Source: Maribacter antarcticus DSM 21422 (lineage in GTDB: Bacteria; Bacteroidota; Bacteroidia; Flavobacteriales; Flavobacteriaceae). From it: a DNA stretch of 64,000 nt. The translations under genes and the position numbers were made by a program. The notes below the pieces were generated by a model. It was not told the DNA's origin. It searched no databases and saw only the letters and a list, made by a program, of their open reading frames with translations. Numbering within the stretch: the stretch's first letter is position 1; each line of letters opens with the position of its first letter. Positions 17,192-26,364 of the stretch are shown here, in pieces. Location: assembly GCF_000621125.1 (NCBI RefSeq), contig NZ_JHZC01000004.1, positions 620,001-684,000 of the forward strand, in the 5' to 3' direction.

Positions 17192-18655
17192 TCAATAATG
17201 CGTATCATCTATCATTCGGTCGCTTAAAGGACCGAACATTTTTGAGCTACTTATAATATTTGCAGGTGTTTTAACCGTAAAGTCTCGTTTGCCCGTACCA
17301 GCGGTTATTTCTTGTATGGCCCTTGCTAATAGGGGTTCATTTAGGTCGCCTAAAGTTCCTAAATTTTCTAAATCTTCCTTCAATTGAACGTCAGGAACTA
17401 GACCATCCGTAAAGTCTGAAAAACCTTCTGCGTTTTCGTTACGTCCTAATAAGGGTTGTATGGCCCATTGTACCTCTGGGTTTATCTTATTTATTCTTGA
17501 AGGCGTATATAAATATGAGTTTTCACGGTCGTCTACTAGTGTAGTGGAAAATTCGTTTTTTCCTCGGGTTACATCCCCAATTTGTATCACATCCATATAA
17601 GGTTCTAGAGAATTAATTAATAACTCACTGGCGGAAGCAGAGCTGGCAGAGGTAAGTACATACAATTTGCTTAACCCTAGCGAGTTTATAGTTTGGTTTC
17701 CCACTTTATCAGTAAAGTAAACTTCCAACCTGTCCTTACTAAACTCAGTCTGTAACTTCTCATTGTATCGTTTTCTTAGAAATAGATCTTCCGTATTGGT
17801 GCCGTAAATTATACTAGCCAATAAGCGTGTGGTATTTACAGACCCTCCAGGGTTGTACCTGAGGTCCATAACAAGATTTGTAATACCTGCCGATTTTAGT
17901 GCTTCAATGGCAGCATAGAGCTCGTCATCGTACTCGTTTGTAAACTGGTTGTACATAAGGTACCCAATATTCTCCCCATTTATTTCAAATGATTTTGAAA
18001 TAAAAACGGGGTTTTCGGATAAGGCCTCTTCTTTGGTAAGTGATACTTCTTTTCCGTTAGCAGCTACCTCACCATCAACAAATTCTGCCATATTTAGGGT
18101 ATACATGTTGTTTTGGCCAAAAAGCAATGCTCTATAGTTGTCAATGTTTAGCACTTGTCCGTCAACTCCAGTAAATAGTTCTCCTCTTTGGATATCCACC
18201 GTAGTTGCATTTGAACCGGGAATAATATAGCGTACAAATCCAAAAATATTCTGGCTATCCTGAAACCTGACCAAGCCAAATTCCAAACCATTGCTTCTAG
18301 AAATTCCGGAAAGCGATTGTGTAAGTACGGTATAATCTTCGTTGTAAAAACTAAAGCGATCTTGAATAAATTGTAACTTATTTTCAAAGAAGGCAGCGGG
18401 ATTGTCTTCGGAATCTAAAAACGCAGTGTATTCCAAGCGTCCTGCATTTGTATTGGTAAAACGGTCGTCTGCCAAATCCTCTACCTCTGCTTGCCAAAAG
18501 TACCAGAAATTCATTGCTTTCCACATAAAATCCTGAACCTCTACTCCTGCGTCAGGGCTTGGATTCACGGTCCCAGGGATATTCAAGTCACTATCCTTGG
18601 AGCAGGAAATAACCATTAAGAATACGAGTCCTACGATAACATTTAATCTTTTCAT
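17192..18655 (-). CDS. S41-family C-terminal-processing-type peptidase, lipoprotein (copy 1)
   Basis: A 487-aa protein. The lipobox is at VISCSKDS (residue about 18). The N-terminal region has a conserved DFMWKAMNFWYFWQ helix. A PDZ-like segment follows (GELFTGVDGQVLNIDNYRAL), then the peptidase core: NLVMDLRYNPGGSV, the nucleophile Ser in SSASASELL, and the Lys general base in TRGKNEFS. Probably an outer-membrane or periplasm-facing serine protease. It is paralogous to the gene at 18901-20460 in the same direction, separated by about 245 bp with no recognisable feature. Confidence 0.9.
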   Translation of the reverse strand: MKRLNVIVGLVFLMVISCSKDSDLNIPGTVNPSPDAGVEVQDFMWKAMNFWYFWQAEVEDLADDRFTNTNAGRLEYTAFLDSEDNPAAFFENKLQFIQDRFSFYNEDYTVLTQSLSGISRSNGLEFGLVRFQDSQNIFGFVRYIIPGSNATTVDIQRGELFTGVDGQVLNIDNYRALLFGQNNMYTLNMAEFVDGEVAANGKEVSLTKEEALSENPVFISKSFEINGENIGYLMYNQFTNEYDDELYAAIEALKSAGITNLVMDLRYNPGGSVNTTRLLASIIYGTNTEDLFLRKRYNEKLQTEFSKDRLEVYFTDKVGNQTINSLGLSKLYVLTSASSASASELLINSLEPYMDVIQIGDVTRGKNEFSTTLVDDRENSYLYTPSRINKINPEVQWAIQPLLGRNENAEGFSDFTDGLVPDVQLKEDLENLGTLGDLNEPLLARAIQEITAGTGKRDFTVKTPANIISSSKMFGPLSDRMIDDTHY

Positions 18656-18900
18656 ATATGGTAAATTTTATGTACCTAATTCCTAATGATAATAACAATT
18701 AAGATATGATATACCCTAACGTGTATTAAACTATTTTGCTTAACAGGTAGTACTTAATTCGAAAATAGAGTGCCAAACAACTCTAATCAGTCATGTTTTC
18801 TGAGCAGAACTTATGTGTTATTAAACTTCACATGTATCTATTCTCGTCAAATCGAATAATAGTTCAACATAGTATATGTTGAAACAAGGGATGAAAAAAG

Positions 18901-20460
18901 CTATTTAAAATTCTTTTCACCCATTTTTTTGATATCCATCTTTATCAAACCATCCATAACGGATAGGTTATTTGTCGGCTTGAATTCATAGGAAGTCATA
19001 AAGGAATGAGCGACTATGGCTGGCTGTAGATTAGTTTTAGCACTTTCTCCTGCTATTTTACTAAGGGCTAAGGCTAGTAGCGGTTCTGTGGGTTCGCCCA
19101 ACACACCTAAATTACTTATGTCCTCTAACAATTCGTATGTTGGTAATAACCCTCCCGTGTAGTCCGAAAACCCGTCTGCATTTTCATTTCTACCCAGTAG
19201 TGGCTGAATTCCCCATTGATTGTTTGGGTTAATGTTCCCTTCTCTTTCTTCCTCATAGAAAAAACTGTTCTCTGCATCATCCACAAAAGTGATGGAAAAC
19301 TCATTCTTACCAGTCGTATTTTCACCTATCTGAACTACTTCTACATATGGTGCTAATCCATTAATAACTAATTCACTTGCTGAAGCCGTCCTGTCCGTGG
19401 TGAGTACATAAACGCGAGTTAAATTCAAGGAATTTAATGGGGAACCATCAAGGGTTGAACTAGAAAAATTTGTTTCACCATCTCCAGGGTCAAAGGTTGA
19501 CTGTATCTTATCGTTATATCTGGCTTTTAGAAAAATTTCTTCGGTATTTGTGCCGTAGACAGCACTAGCTATTTGAACTGCACTACTTACTCTTCCGCCC
19601 CCATTGTATCTAAAGTCAAGAACTAATTCGTTAATCCCTTCCGAGCTGAAAGAACCAAAAACACTATTCAATTCTTCATCGAAAGTGGCCAGGAAGCCGT
19701 TGTACATCAAGTAACCCACCTTTACACCACTTTGCTCTATAACTTTAGAAACTAAAATAGGGTTTTCAGGAAAGTCCTCAACTTTGGTTAGGGATACCTC
19801 AATACCATTGTCCGAAATACTCCCATTAGAAATTTCAGCCATACTTAAAGTGTACGTATTGCTGTCGCCAAATAATAATTCTCTAAAATTAGTTCTATTT
19901 AGAGTTTGTCCGTCTACGCCAATAAAAACATCTCCTCTTTTAATTTCCTTTTCGGACGCGTCGGAATTTAGAGCTATATAGGTTACCACACCGTAAACAT
20001 CATTGCTGCCTTCGAAAAGGTACAATTGAAATTCAAGGCCATTACTTCTAGAAACTCCTTGAAGACTATTCACAAGGTCTTTATAGTTCTCTACTGCCAC
20101 AGAAAACCTATCTACAGCAGTATTTTCACCCACGATACGTTCATGGTTGTTGCAAATACCGTAGAAGAAGGCTGCGGGATCTTCTTCTGACGCTAGAAAC
20201 TCAACATAACTATCCTCGGTGTCGAAGCGCGTATCTGCTAAGTCTGTTACATCACTCTGCCAGAAGTAAAAAGCATTCATAGCTCCCCACATAAAATCTT
20301 GGGCTGGATAATCAATTCTAAGTTTTGCCTCCTCAACGGGTTCTTGCTCTTGCGTTTCTTCTTCTATAACTGAATCGTCATCATTTTTTTTACAGGAATT
20401 AAAAACTATGGCTAAGCCAAGGAACAATAAAAAATACGTTTTCATAACTACTTTTTTCAT
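18901..20460 (-). CDS. S41-family C-terminal-processing-type peptidase, lipoprotein (copy 2)
   Basis: A 519-aa protein from the ATG at 20460. The frame opens at 20553, but the preceding residues are not signal-like; another ATG at 20445 is possible. The lipobox is at VFNSCKKND. The domains match copy 1: DFMWGAMNAFYFWQ, a PDZ-like part (GDVFIGVDGQTLNRTNFREL), NELVLDFRYNGGGRV, catalytic Ser in RTASASELV and Lys in TTGKNEFS. The two copies clearly arose by tandem duplication. It is divergent from the ECF sigma gene (about 220 bp between the starts). Confidence 0.9.
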   Translation of the reverse strand: MKKVVMKTYFLLFLGLAIVFNSCKKNDDDSVIEEETQEQEPVEEAKLRIDYPAQDFMWGAMNAFYFWQSDVTDLADTRFDTEDSYVEFLASEEDPAAFFYGICNNHERIVGENTAVDRFSVAVENYKDLVNSLQGVSRSNGLEFQLYLFEGSNDVYGVVTYIALNSDASEKEIKRGDVFIGVDGQTLNRTNFRELLFGDSNTYTLSMAEISNGSISDNGIEVSLTKVEDFPENPILVSKVIEQSGVKVGYLMYNGFLATFDEELNSVFGSFSSEGINELVLDFRYNGGGRVSSAVQIASAVYGTNTEEIFLKARYNDKIQSTFDPGDGETNFSSSTLDGSPLNSLNLTRVYVLTTDRTASASELVINGLAPYVEVVQIGENTTGKNEFSITFVDDAENSFFYEEEREGNINPNNQWGIQPLLGRNENADGFSDYTGGLLPTYELLEDISNLGVLGEPTEPLLALALSKIAGESAKTNLQPAIVAHSFMTSYEFKPTNNLSVMDGLIKMDIKKMGEKNFK

Positions 20461-20680
20461 AGACAATTTAAGAAATTTAATATCAATAACTATTCCAAAA
20501 ACAAGGTGATTAGTTTGTTCATGTAATTTCAATCTTTTTACTATGTACGTCAAATTCTCATTTAGGGATGTTAAATTTACCTTTATATGAAGTAGAAAAA
20601 AATTAATTGTAACAAAATTCGTTCAACTTCGTCTTCTTTTTGTAAACTATTAACACATGTTTACAAACAACCAACAACGC

Positions 20681-21190
20681 ATGAAACAATCGGAATTTTT
20701 AAATGTGGTACTGCCTTTTAAGGATAAGTTGTACCGATTGGCTAAACGACTTTTAGTATCTAGTGAGGAAGCAGAAGATGCTACACAGGAGATTTTAATG
20801 AAGTTATGGTCTAAGAAAAATAAGATAGAAGGGTATAAAAGTGCGGAGGCTTTTGCTATGACTATGACTAAGAATTATTGTTTAGATCGTTTAAAGTCCA
20901 AACAGGCTAGCAACTTAAAGCTCGTGCACAGTAACTATAGTGACGATAGTAGTTCTTTACAACGACAAGTAGAAGCAAGGGACAGTATAGATTGGGTACA
21001 GCGAATTATGGAGGAGTTGCCAGAGCAACAAAAACTGGTGTTACAATTGCGGGATGTGGAACAGTATGACTATGAAGAGATTGAAGCCTTGTTAGATATG
21101 AAACCCACAGCAATACGAGTGGCATTGTCAAGAGCAAGAAAAACGATAAGAGAAAAATTAACAGAAAAACACAGGTATGGAATTGGATAA
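20681..21190 (+). CDS. ECF-type RNA polymerase sigma factor
   Basis: A 169-aa protein from ATG 20681 (an upstream ATG at 20657 adds 8 residues). Region 2 is YRLAKRLLVSSEEAEDATQEILMKLW; region 4 is DYEEIEALLDMKPTAIRVALSRARKTIREKL with the helix-turn-helix. It lacks region 3, as ECF factors do. Its last 14 bases overlap the next gene, the putative anti-sigma factor, a common sign of coupled synthesis. The likely regulon includes the DUF4252 genes downstream and possibly the divergent S41 genes. Confidence 0.92.
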   Translation: MKQSEFLNVVLPFKDKLYRLAKRLLVSSEEAEDATQEILMKLWSKKNKIEGYKSAEAFAMTMTKNYCLDRLKSKQASNLKLVHSNYSDDSSSLQRQVEARDSIDWVQRIMEELPEQQKLVLQLRDVEQYDYEEIEALLDMKPTAIRVALSRARKTIREKLTEKHRYGIG

Positions 21191-21611
21191 CATAGAAAAA
21201 CTTTTGAAAAAGTATTTTGAGGCTACCGCTACGGTGGCGGAGGAAGAAACCTTACGAATGTATTTTTTAAGTGATGATGTCGCACCTCACCTAAATCAGT
21301 ATACGCCAATGTTTCAATATTTCTCCAAAGCTAAGGAAGAGCGCTATACCAAAAAGTTGCCATTACCGACCAAAAGAAATATATACAGATGGGCATCGGT
21401 AGCTGCAGTAGCCCTTTTTATGGTAGGCGTTTACTTCAATACTAGAACTAGCGCAGTAGCCGGAAGCTTAGAAGAAGAATACACGGCAGCCGAAATCGCT
21501 TCCGCACAGGAGGCGTTTACCTTATTGGCGATGAACTTTAATAAAGGCACAGAGCAATTATACCACTTGGAAGAATTTGAAAAAAGCACTAAAAAATTTT
21601 TAATTAAATAA
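21177..21611 (+). CDS. Putative anti-sigma factor, single-pass membrane protein
   Basis: A 144-aa protein. The N-terminal about 65 residues are acidic/helical (IEKLLKKYFEATATVAEEETLRMYFLS), like the sigma-binding tail of Bacteroidota anti-sigma proteins. One transmembrane helix is at about residues 74-90 (ASVAAVALFMVGVYF), followed by a short extracytoplasmic helix (AAEIASAQEAFTLLAMNFN). No zinc-binding HxxxCxxC motif is present, so it is not a ZAS-type anti-sigma. Position overlapping the sigma gene is the main support for the role. Confidence 0.7.
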   Translation: MELDNIEKLLKKYFEATATVAEEETLRMYFLSDDVAPHLNQYTPMFQYFSKAKEERYTKKLPLPTKRNIYRWASVAAVALFMVGVYFNTRTSAVAGSLEEEYTAAEIASAQEAFTLLAMNFNKGTEQLYHLEEFEKSTKKFLIK

Positions 21612-21623
21612 TATTAAACGAAT

Positions 21624-22178
21624 ATGAAAAAGATATTAATAATAGCAGTAATGATAGTTGCACCTTATTTCATGCAAGCGCAGGATATTTTTGAGAAATA
21701 TGAGGATGATGATAAGGTTACTTTTGTAGCTATGCAACCAAAGATGTTTCAGATGTTAGCAAAAATGAGTGTAAACTCAGACGATTCAGAAGCACGAGAG
21801 TTCTTTGATCTTGTAAATAGCATTACCAGTTTTAAAGTAATTACTACAGAAGACGCATCAATTACAAAAGATGTAGGTAGTTGGGTTTCCAACCGCTTAA
21901 AAACATCCTCTTTTGAGGAACTTATGCGAATCAGAGATGGTGGTTCTAATGTAAATTTTTACGTGAAAGAAGGCAAAGATTCCGATCACGTAAAGGAACT
22001 CTTAATGTTCGTAACTGGAATGAAAAATATGGATATAGACCTTAACGGTAGGAAAATGGAAACGGTTCTGCTTTCCTTGACAGGAGATATCAATTTAAAA
22101 TCAGTTTCCAAATTAACAGATAAAATGGACCTTCCTGGTGGCGATCAGTTGGGTAAGGCATCAAAAAAGAATAATTAA
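21624..22178 (+). CDS. DUF4252 protein (copy 1 of 3)
   Basis: A 184-aa exported protein with a cleavable signal ending MQAQDIF. The mature part starts with the family-typical IFEKYEDDDKVTFVAM and has the paired segments KVITTEDASI and LMRIRDGGSNVNFYVKEG...HVKELLMFV. Function unknown. It lies 12 bp after the anti-sigma gene, and the two homologues follow, so it probably belongs to the sigma factor's operon. Confidence 0.88.
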   Translation: MKKILIIAVMIVAPYFMQAQDIFEKYEDDDKVTFVAMQPKMFQMLAKMSVNSDDSEAREFFDLVNSITSFKVITTEDASITKDVGSWVSNRLKTSSFEELMRIRDGGSNVNFYVKEGKDSDHVKELLMFVTGMKNMDIDLNGRKMETVLLSLTGDINLKSVSKLTDKMDLPGGDQLGKASKKNN

Positions 22179-22297
22179 AATAAGTATTATATATTGTGAG
22201 GCAACGCATTAAAGCTTCGCGTTAAAACAAGAATATCAATTCATCAATCTCTAAATCATTCCTCCAGAAAAAATAAGGAGGACTTAAAACAACAATC

Positions 22298-22837
22298 ATG
22301 AAAAAAGTAACAGTAGTAATTGTAATCGCATTAGTATCTTCATTTGGTTTTTCACAATCTATTTTCGACAAGTACGAGGACATGGATAATGTAGGGTCGG
22401 TAATCATAAACAAAGGTCTCATAGAATTAGCGTCAAATCTAGGCGCTATGAGCGATGATGCGGACGCAAAAGAGTTTATGGAGGTAGCTAGTGGTCTTAG
22501 CGGTATAAAGGTTTTTATGACCGAGGATACTTCGGTATCGGCAGATATGACGAAAACCGTTAAGAAATATCTAAAATCTTCTAAATTAGAGGAGTTGATG
22601 CGGGTAAAGGACAAAGACGTAAATGTAAAGTTCTACATAAGGGACGGTAAAAAGAAAGATCACGTTAGCGAGCTATTGATGTTCGTTTCTGGATTAGAAA
22701 ATACCAAAATTGGTGACCACGGTAGAACGTTGGAAACGGTATTGGTAAGTCTTACAGGGGATATCGATTTGAATAAGATAGCTACGCTTACTAATAAAAT
22801 GAACTTACCCAAGGAATTGAACCAGGCTGGTAAATAA
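22298..22837 (+). CDS. DUF4252 protein (copy 2 of 3)
   Basis: A 179-aa secreted protein with a signal ending FGFSQSIF. It aligns along its length with copy 1 (IFDKYEDMDNVGSVII, LEELMRVKDKDVNVKFYIRDG, HVSELLMFVSGL, GRTLETVLVSLTGDIDL). The LETVLVSLTGDI/METVLLSLTGDI tail is shared by copies 1 and 2 only. Function unknown. Gap of about 120 bp from copy 1. Confidence 0.88.
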   Translation: MKKVTVVIVIALVSSFGFSQSIFDKYEDMDNVGSVIINKGLIELASNLGAMSDDADAKEFMEVASGLSGIKVFMTEDTSVSADMTKTVKKYLKSSKLEELMRVKDKDVNVKFYIRDGKKKDHVSELLMFVSGLENTKIGDHGRTLETVLVSLTGDIDLNKIATLTNKMNLPKELNQAGK

Positions 22838-22922
22838 TCATAATTCTAAAAAAATTTCCATACGAATGAGGTACACCTTGTTCGTATGGATTTCTGCTTA
22901 GCACCACTTAAAATAGAAGCTT

Positions 22923-23462
22923 ATGAAAAGAATAATAAGAAGTTTAGTAGTTCTGGTAGCCATAGTACTTTCATCCTGCTCGTCTACCCAGAGTCTGCAA
23001 GAATATTATATAGACAGCACCGAAAATCCAAATTTTTTAGCTTTTGATATTCCGACGAGTATCCTTAATCTGGATGCTGTAGAACTAAGCGAAGACCAAA
23101 CAATTGCTTACGAATCTCTTAAAAAATTAAATGTACTCGCATTTAAAAAAACGGTTGATAATGTAACTGCTTATAAGGCCGAGAGAACCAAGGTAAAGGC
23201 GATACTTGCCAACGATGACTACGAGGAGCTTATGAAAATGAATACGGAATTTGGCCGTGCTAGTATCCGGTTTAAGGGAGCGGATGACGCTATTGACGAA
23301 GTAATTATTTTTGGTGATAATAAAGAGAAGGGCTTTGCCTTAGTGCGCGTATTGGGAAAGAATATGAATCCCGCACATTTTGCTCAACTAGTACAAGCCT
23401 TGGAAAAATCGGACTTTAATGGAGAAGGACTTGGAGATTTAGGAGACTTTTTTAGAGAATAG
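22923..23462 (+). CDS. DUF4252 lipoprotein, divergent (copy 3 of 3)
   Basis: A 179-aa protein. Unlike its two neighbours it has a lipobox (LSSCSS, residue about 19), so it should be membrane-anchored. It keeps the DUF4252 pattern (YEELMKMNTEFGRASIRFKG, DEVIIFGDNKEKGFALVRVLG) but is much diverged. An anchored member after two soluble ones suggests subfunctionalisation. A clear terminator follows. Confidence 0.82.
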   Translation: MKRIIRSLVVLVAIVLSSCSSTQSLQEYYIDSTENPNFLAFDIPTSILNLDAVELSEDQTIAYESLKKLNVLAFKKTVDNVTAYKAERTKVKAILANDDYEELMKMNTEFGRASIRFKGADDAIDEVIIFGDNKEKGFALVRVLGKNMNPAHFAQLVQALEKSDFNGEGLGDLGDFFRE

Positions 23463-23482
23463 CATTTCTATTTTAACCCAAT

Positions 23483-23522
23483 AAAAACCTATTGCAAATC
23501 AAACGCAATAGGTTTTTCTGTT
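23483..23522 (+). terminator. Rho-independent terminator after the DUF4252 cluster
   Basis: AAAAACCTATTGC / GCAATAGGTTTTT forms a perfect 13-bp stem with an 8-base loop, 20 bp after the third DUF4252 stop. Confidence 0.85.
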
Positions 23523-24140
23523 TTAACCGGTATCTTACTTTGTATTAAATGTGACCTTTTGTTTATATTAGTATTATAGCTTGTAGAACAACTAACACTA
23601 AAAATTGAGAAGACAATTATGGTGAATTTATGAGTAAAACGCTGTCTTGAAAAGTTGCTTTGCAACGAATTTAAAGCAGCTAGTGGAACTAATCCCGCTT
23701 TTTTAGCCGGATATACAGGTTTAATACCTCGTAAGCTTGCTACGAAAGCTGAAAAAGCAATTTCCTTTTTAGTGCCTCGTGGGCTTGTCCCGAGGTTTTT
23801 TACCGAGGGAAATGATTTTGGACTTGGTAGAAAGTTATGGTGTACCCTTATTGAAAGCAATTCTAATTTACCTTATTTTTTCTTGGATAATTACAAAGAG
23901 TACCAAAGCTGCTAGAAAGATGATAGCTAAAGGGGGCATATAACGAGTCTCTCCAAAAGCTTTTGGCCAATCTAGTTTCTTGAGGTTTACAGATTTTCTT
24001 GCTTATTATAGTGATTTCCACACTTGGGGTAGAAAGAATCAGTTTAGCAGCAGTTATTGCAGCAATTGGTTTAGCGCTGTAGGGTTCCTTACTCACATGA
24101 GGTACAAATCAACAAATAGAAACCTTGTTTCTTTACATTA
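23523..24140. other. Gene-free region with short repeats and a possible membrane-protein relic
   Basis: No intact gene is seen. Two related short inverted-repeat units occur on the plus strand, CCTCGTAAGCTTGCTACGA near 23727 and CCTCGTGGGCTTGTCCCGAGG near 23777. The second forms a 5-bp stem (CCTCG/CGAGG). Near 23985-24080 one frame reads LQIFLLIIVISTLGVERISL then AAVIAAIGLAL and stops. It resembles the final helices of an EamA/RarD-type permease but has no upstream partner in frame. Both readings are weak. Confidence 0.3.
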
Positions 24141-24171
24141 AAAAAGACCACAATCTTGTGGTCTTTTTTTT
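24141..24171. terminator. Terminator after purB (bidirectional shape)
   Basis: AAAAAAGACCACAA / TTGTGGTCTTTTTTTT stem with a 2-3 base loop, 40 bp downstream of the purB stop on the minus strand; A and T runs flank both sides. Confidence 0.8.
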
Positions 24172-24211
24172 GTTATGGCGATAGGTTCGCTACCTAAGCT
24201 AAATCAGATAC

Positions 24212-25555
24212 TTAAATTCCTGTATAGTTACTAGGGGTTATCTTTTTTAACTCTGTCTTTATACTATCTGAAACAGCTAAAGTATCTATGAAGTTTCCGA
24301 TAGATTGTCGGTTAATTTTTTCGTTAGTTCGTGTAAGTCCCTTAAGTGCCTCGTAAGGATTAGGGTAGCCTTCACGTCTTAAAATCGTTTGGATAGCTTC
24401 CGCAACTACGGCCCAATTGTTCTCTAGGTCCTGCTCAAACTTTTCCCTGTTCAACAGTAATTTGTTCAATCCTTTTAAAGTGGATTGAAAAGCAATTATC
24501 GTGTGTCCAAAGGGCATACCGACATTTCTGAGTACTGTACTATCGGTTAAATCCCTTTGTAATCTAGATACCGGTAACTTCGCAGATAGATGTTCAAAAA
24601 TGGCATTAGCCATTCCTATATTTCCTTCTGAATTTTCGAAATCTATAGGATTTACCTTGTGTGGCATCGCAGACGAGCCTACTTCTCCAGCTTTTATTTT
24701 TTGTTTAAAATAGTCCATGGAAACATAGGACCAGAAATCTCGATTTAGATCTAATATTATGGTATTTATACGTTTTAGGGTATCAAAAAGTGCTGCCATG
24801 TGGTCATAGTGCTCAATCTGCGTGGTTGGGAAGGAATGTTGTAATCCTAATTTTTCCTGAACGAAACTACTACCGAATGCTTTCCAATCAATGTTAGGGT
24901 AGGCTACTTTGTGGGCATTGAAATTTCCTGTAGCCCCACCAAATTTAGAAGCACTTGGAATGTCGTTCAAAAGATTAAACTGTTCTTTTAAACGGATTAC
25001 AAAAACAGCGATTTCCTTTCCAAGTCGGGTAGGGGAAGCAGGCTGACCATGCGTCCGTGCTAACATGGGTATGTTGGCCCATTCTTTGGCGAGTTCCTCC
25101 AACTTTTCCAATACCTGAAAATACTGTGGAACATAAACAACGTTCATTGCCTCTTTTATAGAAAGCGGAATGGCTGTATTGTTAATGTCTTGGGAGGTTA
25201 ATCCAAAATGTATAAATTCTTTAAAAGAAGCAAGACCAAGCGTATCAAAGGCCTTTTTGATAAAATATTCTACTGCTTTAACATCATGGTTGGTCGTTTT
25301 CTCTATGTCTTTTATGGCTTGGGCGTCCTTGGTGTCAAAATTAGAATAGATTTCCCTTAGCGCTGTAAATTTTGAGTGATCAAAGGTGGAAAGCTGGGGT
25401 AAGGGAATTTCGCATAATGCAATAAAGTACTCAATCTCTACCTGTACTCTATATTTTATAAGTGCTTCTTCTGAAAAGAAAGGCGCTAGGCTAGCCACTT
25501 TGTTTCTGTAGCGACCGTCAATAGGGGAGATGGCATTTAATTCGTTCAGGGACAT
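24212..25555 (-). CDS. purB: Adenylosuccinate lyase
   Basis: A 447-aa protein from ATG 25555 (MSLNELNAISPIDGRYR). The frame extends upstream to 25588, but those 11 residues are not conserved-looking and would cover the 5' leader. The family signature GSSAMPHKVNPIDFE carries the flexible catalytic Ser loop, and ARTHGQPASPTRLGKE carries the catalytic His. It cleaves SAICAR and adenylosuccinate to release fumarate, in purine synthesis. A strong promoter box lies just upstream. Confidence 0.97.
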   Translation of the reverse strand: MSLNELNAISPIDGRYRNKVASLAPFFSEEALIKYRVQVEIEYFIALCEIPLPQLSTFDHSKFTALREIYSNFDTKDAQAIKDIEKTTNHDVKAVEYFIKKAFDTLGLASFKEFIHFGLTSQDINNTAIPLSIKEAMNVVYVPQYFQVLEKLEELAKEWANIPMLARTHGQPASPTRLGKEIAVFVIRLKEQFNLLNDIPSASKFGGATGNFNAHKVAYPNIDWKAFGSSFVQEKLGLQHSFPTTQIEHYDHMAALFDTLKRINTIILDLNRDFWSYVSMDYFKQKIKAGEVGSSAMPHKVNPIDFENSEGNIGMANAIFEHLSAKLPVSRLQRDLTDSTVLRNVGMPFGHTIIAFQSTLKGLNKLLLNREKFEQDLENNWAVVAEAIQTILRREGYPNPYEALKGLTRTNEKINRQSIGNFIDTLAVSDSIKTELKKITPSNYTGI

Positions 25556-25585
25556 ACTAATAGGATTGGTTTGTGTTAAAGCATG

Positions 25586-25616
25586 CAAAGATACTTATTA
25601 CGAACGCAGTTTAAAC
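25586..25616 (-). promoter_or_regulatory. purB promoter
   Basis: On the minus strand TATCTTTG (25586-25593) matches TAnnTTTG exactly, with TTTA 18 bases upstream as a weak -33. The predicted start is about 25 bp before the purB ATG. The box overlaps the very end of the neighbouring decayed gene. Confidence 0.55.
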
Positions 25617-26235
25617 GCATGGGGCAGAAGAGTTTGTAAAATTGCATTCTGTTGTTCATGCTGTTTTAATGCGCTTATTTTTTTTAACGTCATTCTGGCA
25701 CGCGCTGTATAGGCAGCACTCCCAGTAGCATAATTTTGTTCTAAGGTGAGTTGAAGTGCTGGATGTATCCAATCAAATGTTTGCCCTATAAAAGTAAGGC
25801 GGCCATCGAATATGCTTTGGCGGCTACGTTATAATCTCTGATAACCCAACCAAAACAAGTAGCTGTTATTCTTTCTAAATGCGCTTTTGTTATGTAGTGT
25901 TGGCTTTTATTTAGTGTTTTAGAATAGTAGGCGGTTATAAGAAGTTCGCAAATTTTTGCTATGGGTCCGACTGTCGAATTTTGGTATGCTTTTTTTAAAA
26001 GGGTAGTGAAATTATCTAAATAAGGAAACAGGTAGTTTATATCTTTTCGCATCACACCTTGTAGAACCCAGCTGGCGCGGCCGCTTATAAAATCATGAAC
26101 TTTGGAGATGATGCCATGTAGCGGAGCGATTAAGTTAGGTTCGTTTAGGACGATTGTCGCCATTTTAATTCGTTTTTACCGCGTATGGACTATATATTCA
26201 AGTTTGGTGTATACTTCCTTTTCTGTGTTTTACGG
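25598..26235 (-). pseudogene. Broken purB-neighbour gene (HEAT-like protein), nonsense + frameshift
   Basis: Three pieces join into one protein of about 205 residues. Upstream of ATG 26163 the same frame reads VYTKLEYIVHTR, then TAA at 26176-26178, then KRIKMATIVLNEPNLIAPL; an intact gene would have a sense codon there, probably GAA. The main open stretch runs to AAKAYSMAALLL. A frameshift near 25790 then gives GQTFDWIHPALQLTLEQNYA and GSAAYTARARMTLKKI to the stop at 25598. This matches, from memory, a helical-repeat protein found next to purB in flavobacteria and often mislabelled adenylosuccinate lyase. Two independent lesions suggest a real pseudogene. Confidence 0.75.
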
Positions 26236-26364
26236 TGTTGAAGGGTCTTGTCTAAAGAGGAGTTTACGACCTATGTTGATTGTTTTGATTTAAATAAATA
26301 TTCACCAACAAACTGCTTTGTAATACTGTCCTATAACAGGTAAGTTTTGAGTTTTATAAACTTT

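Noticed and set aside
23655-23915. 86-codon plus-strand ORF
   Set aside because: It runs through the short repeat units and has no protein-like pattern; more likely non-coding repeat DNA.
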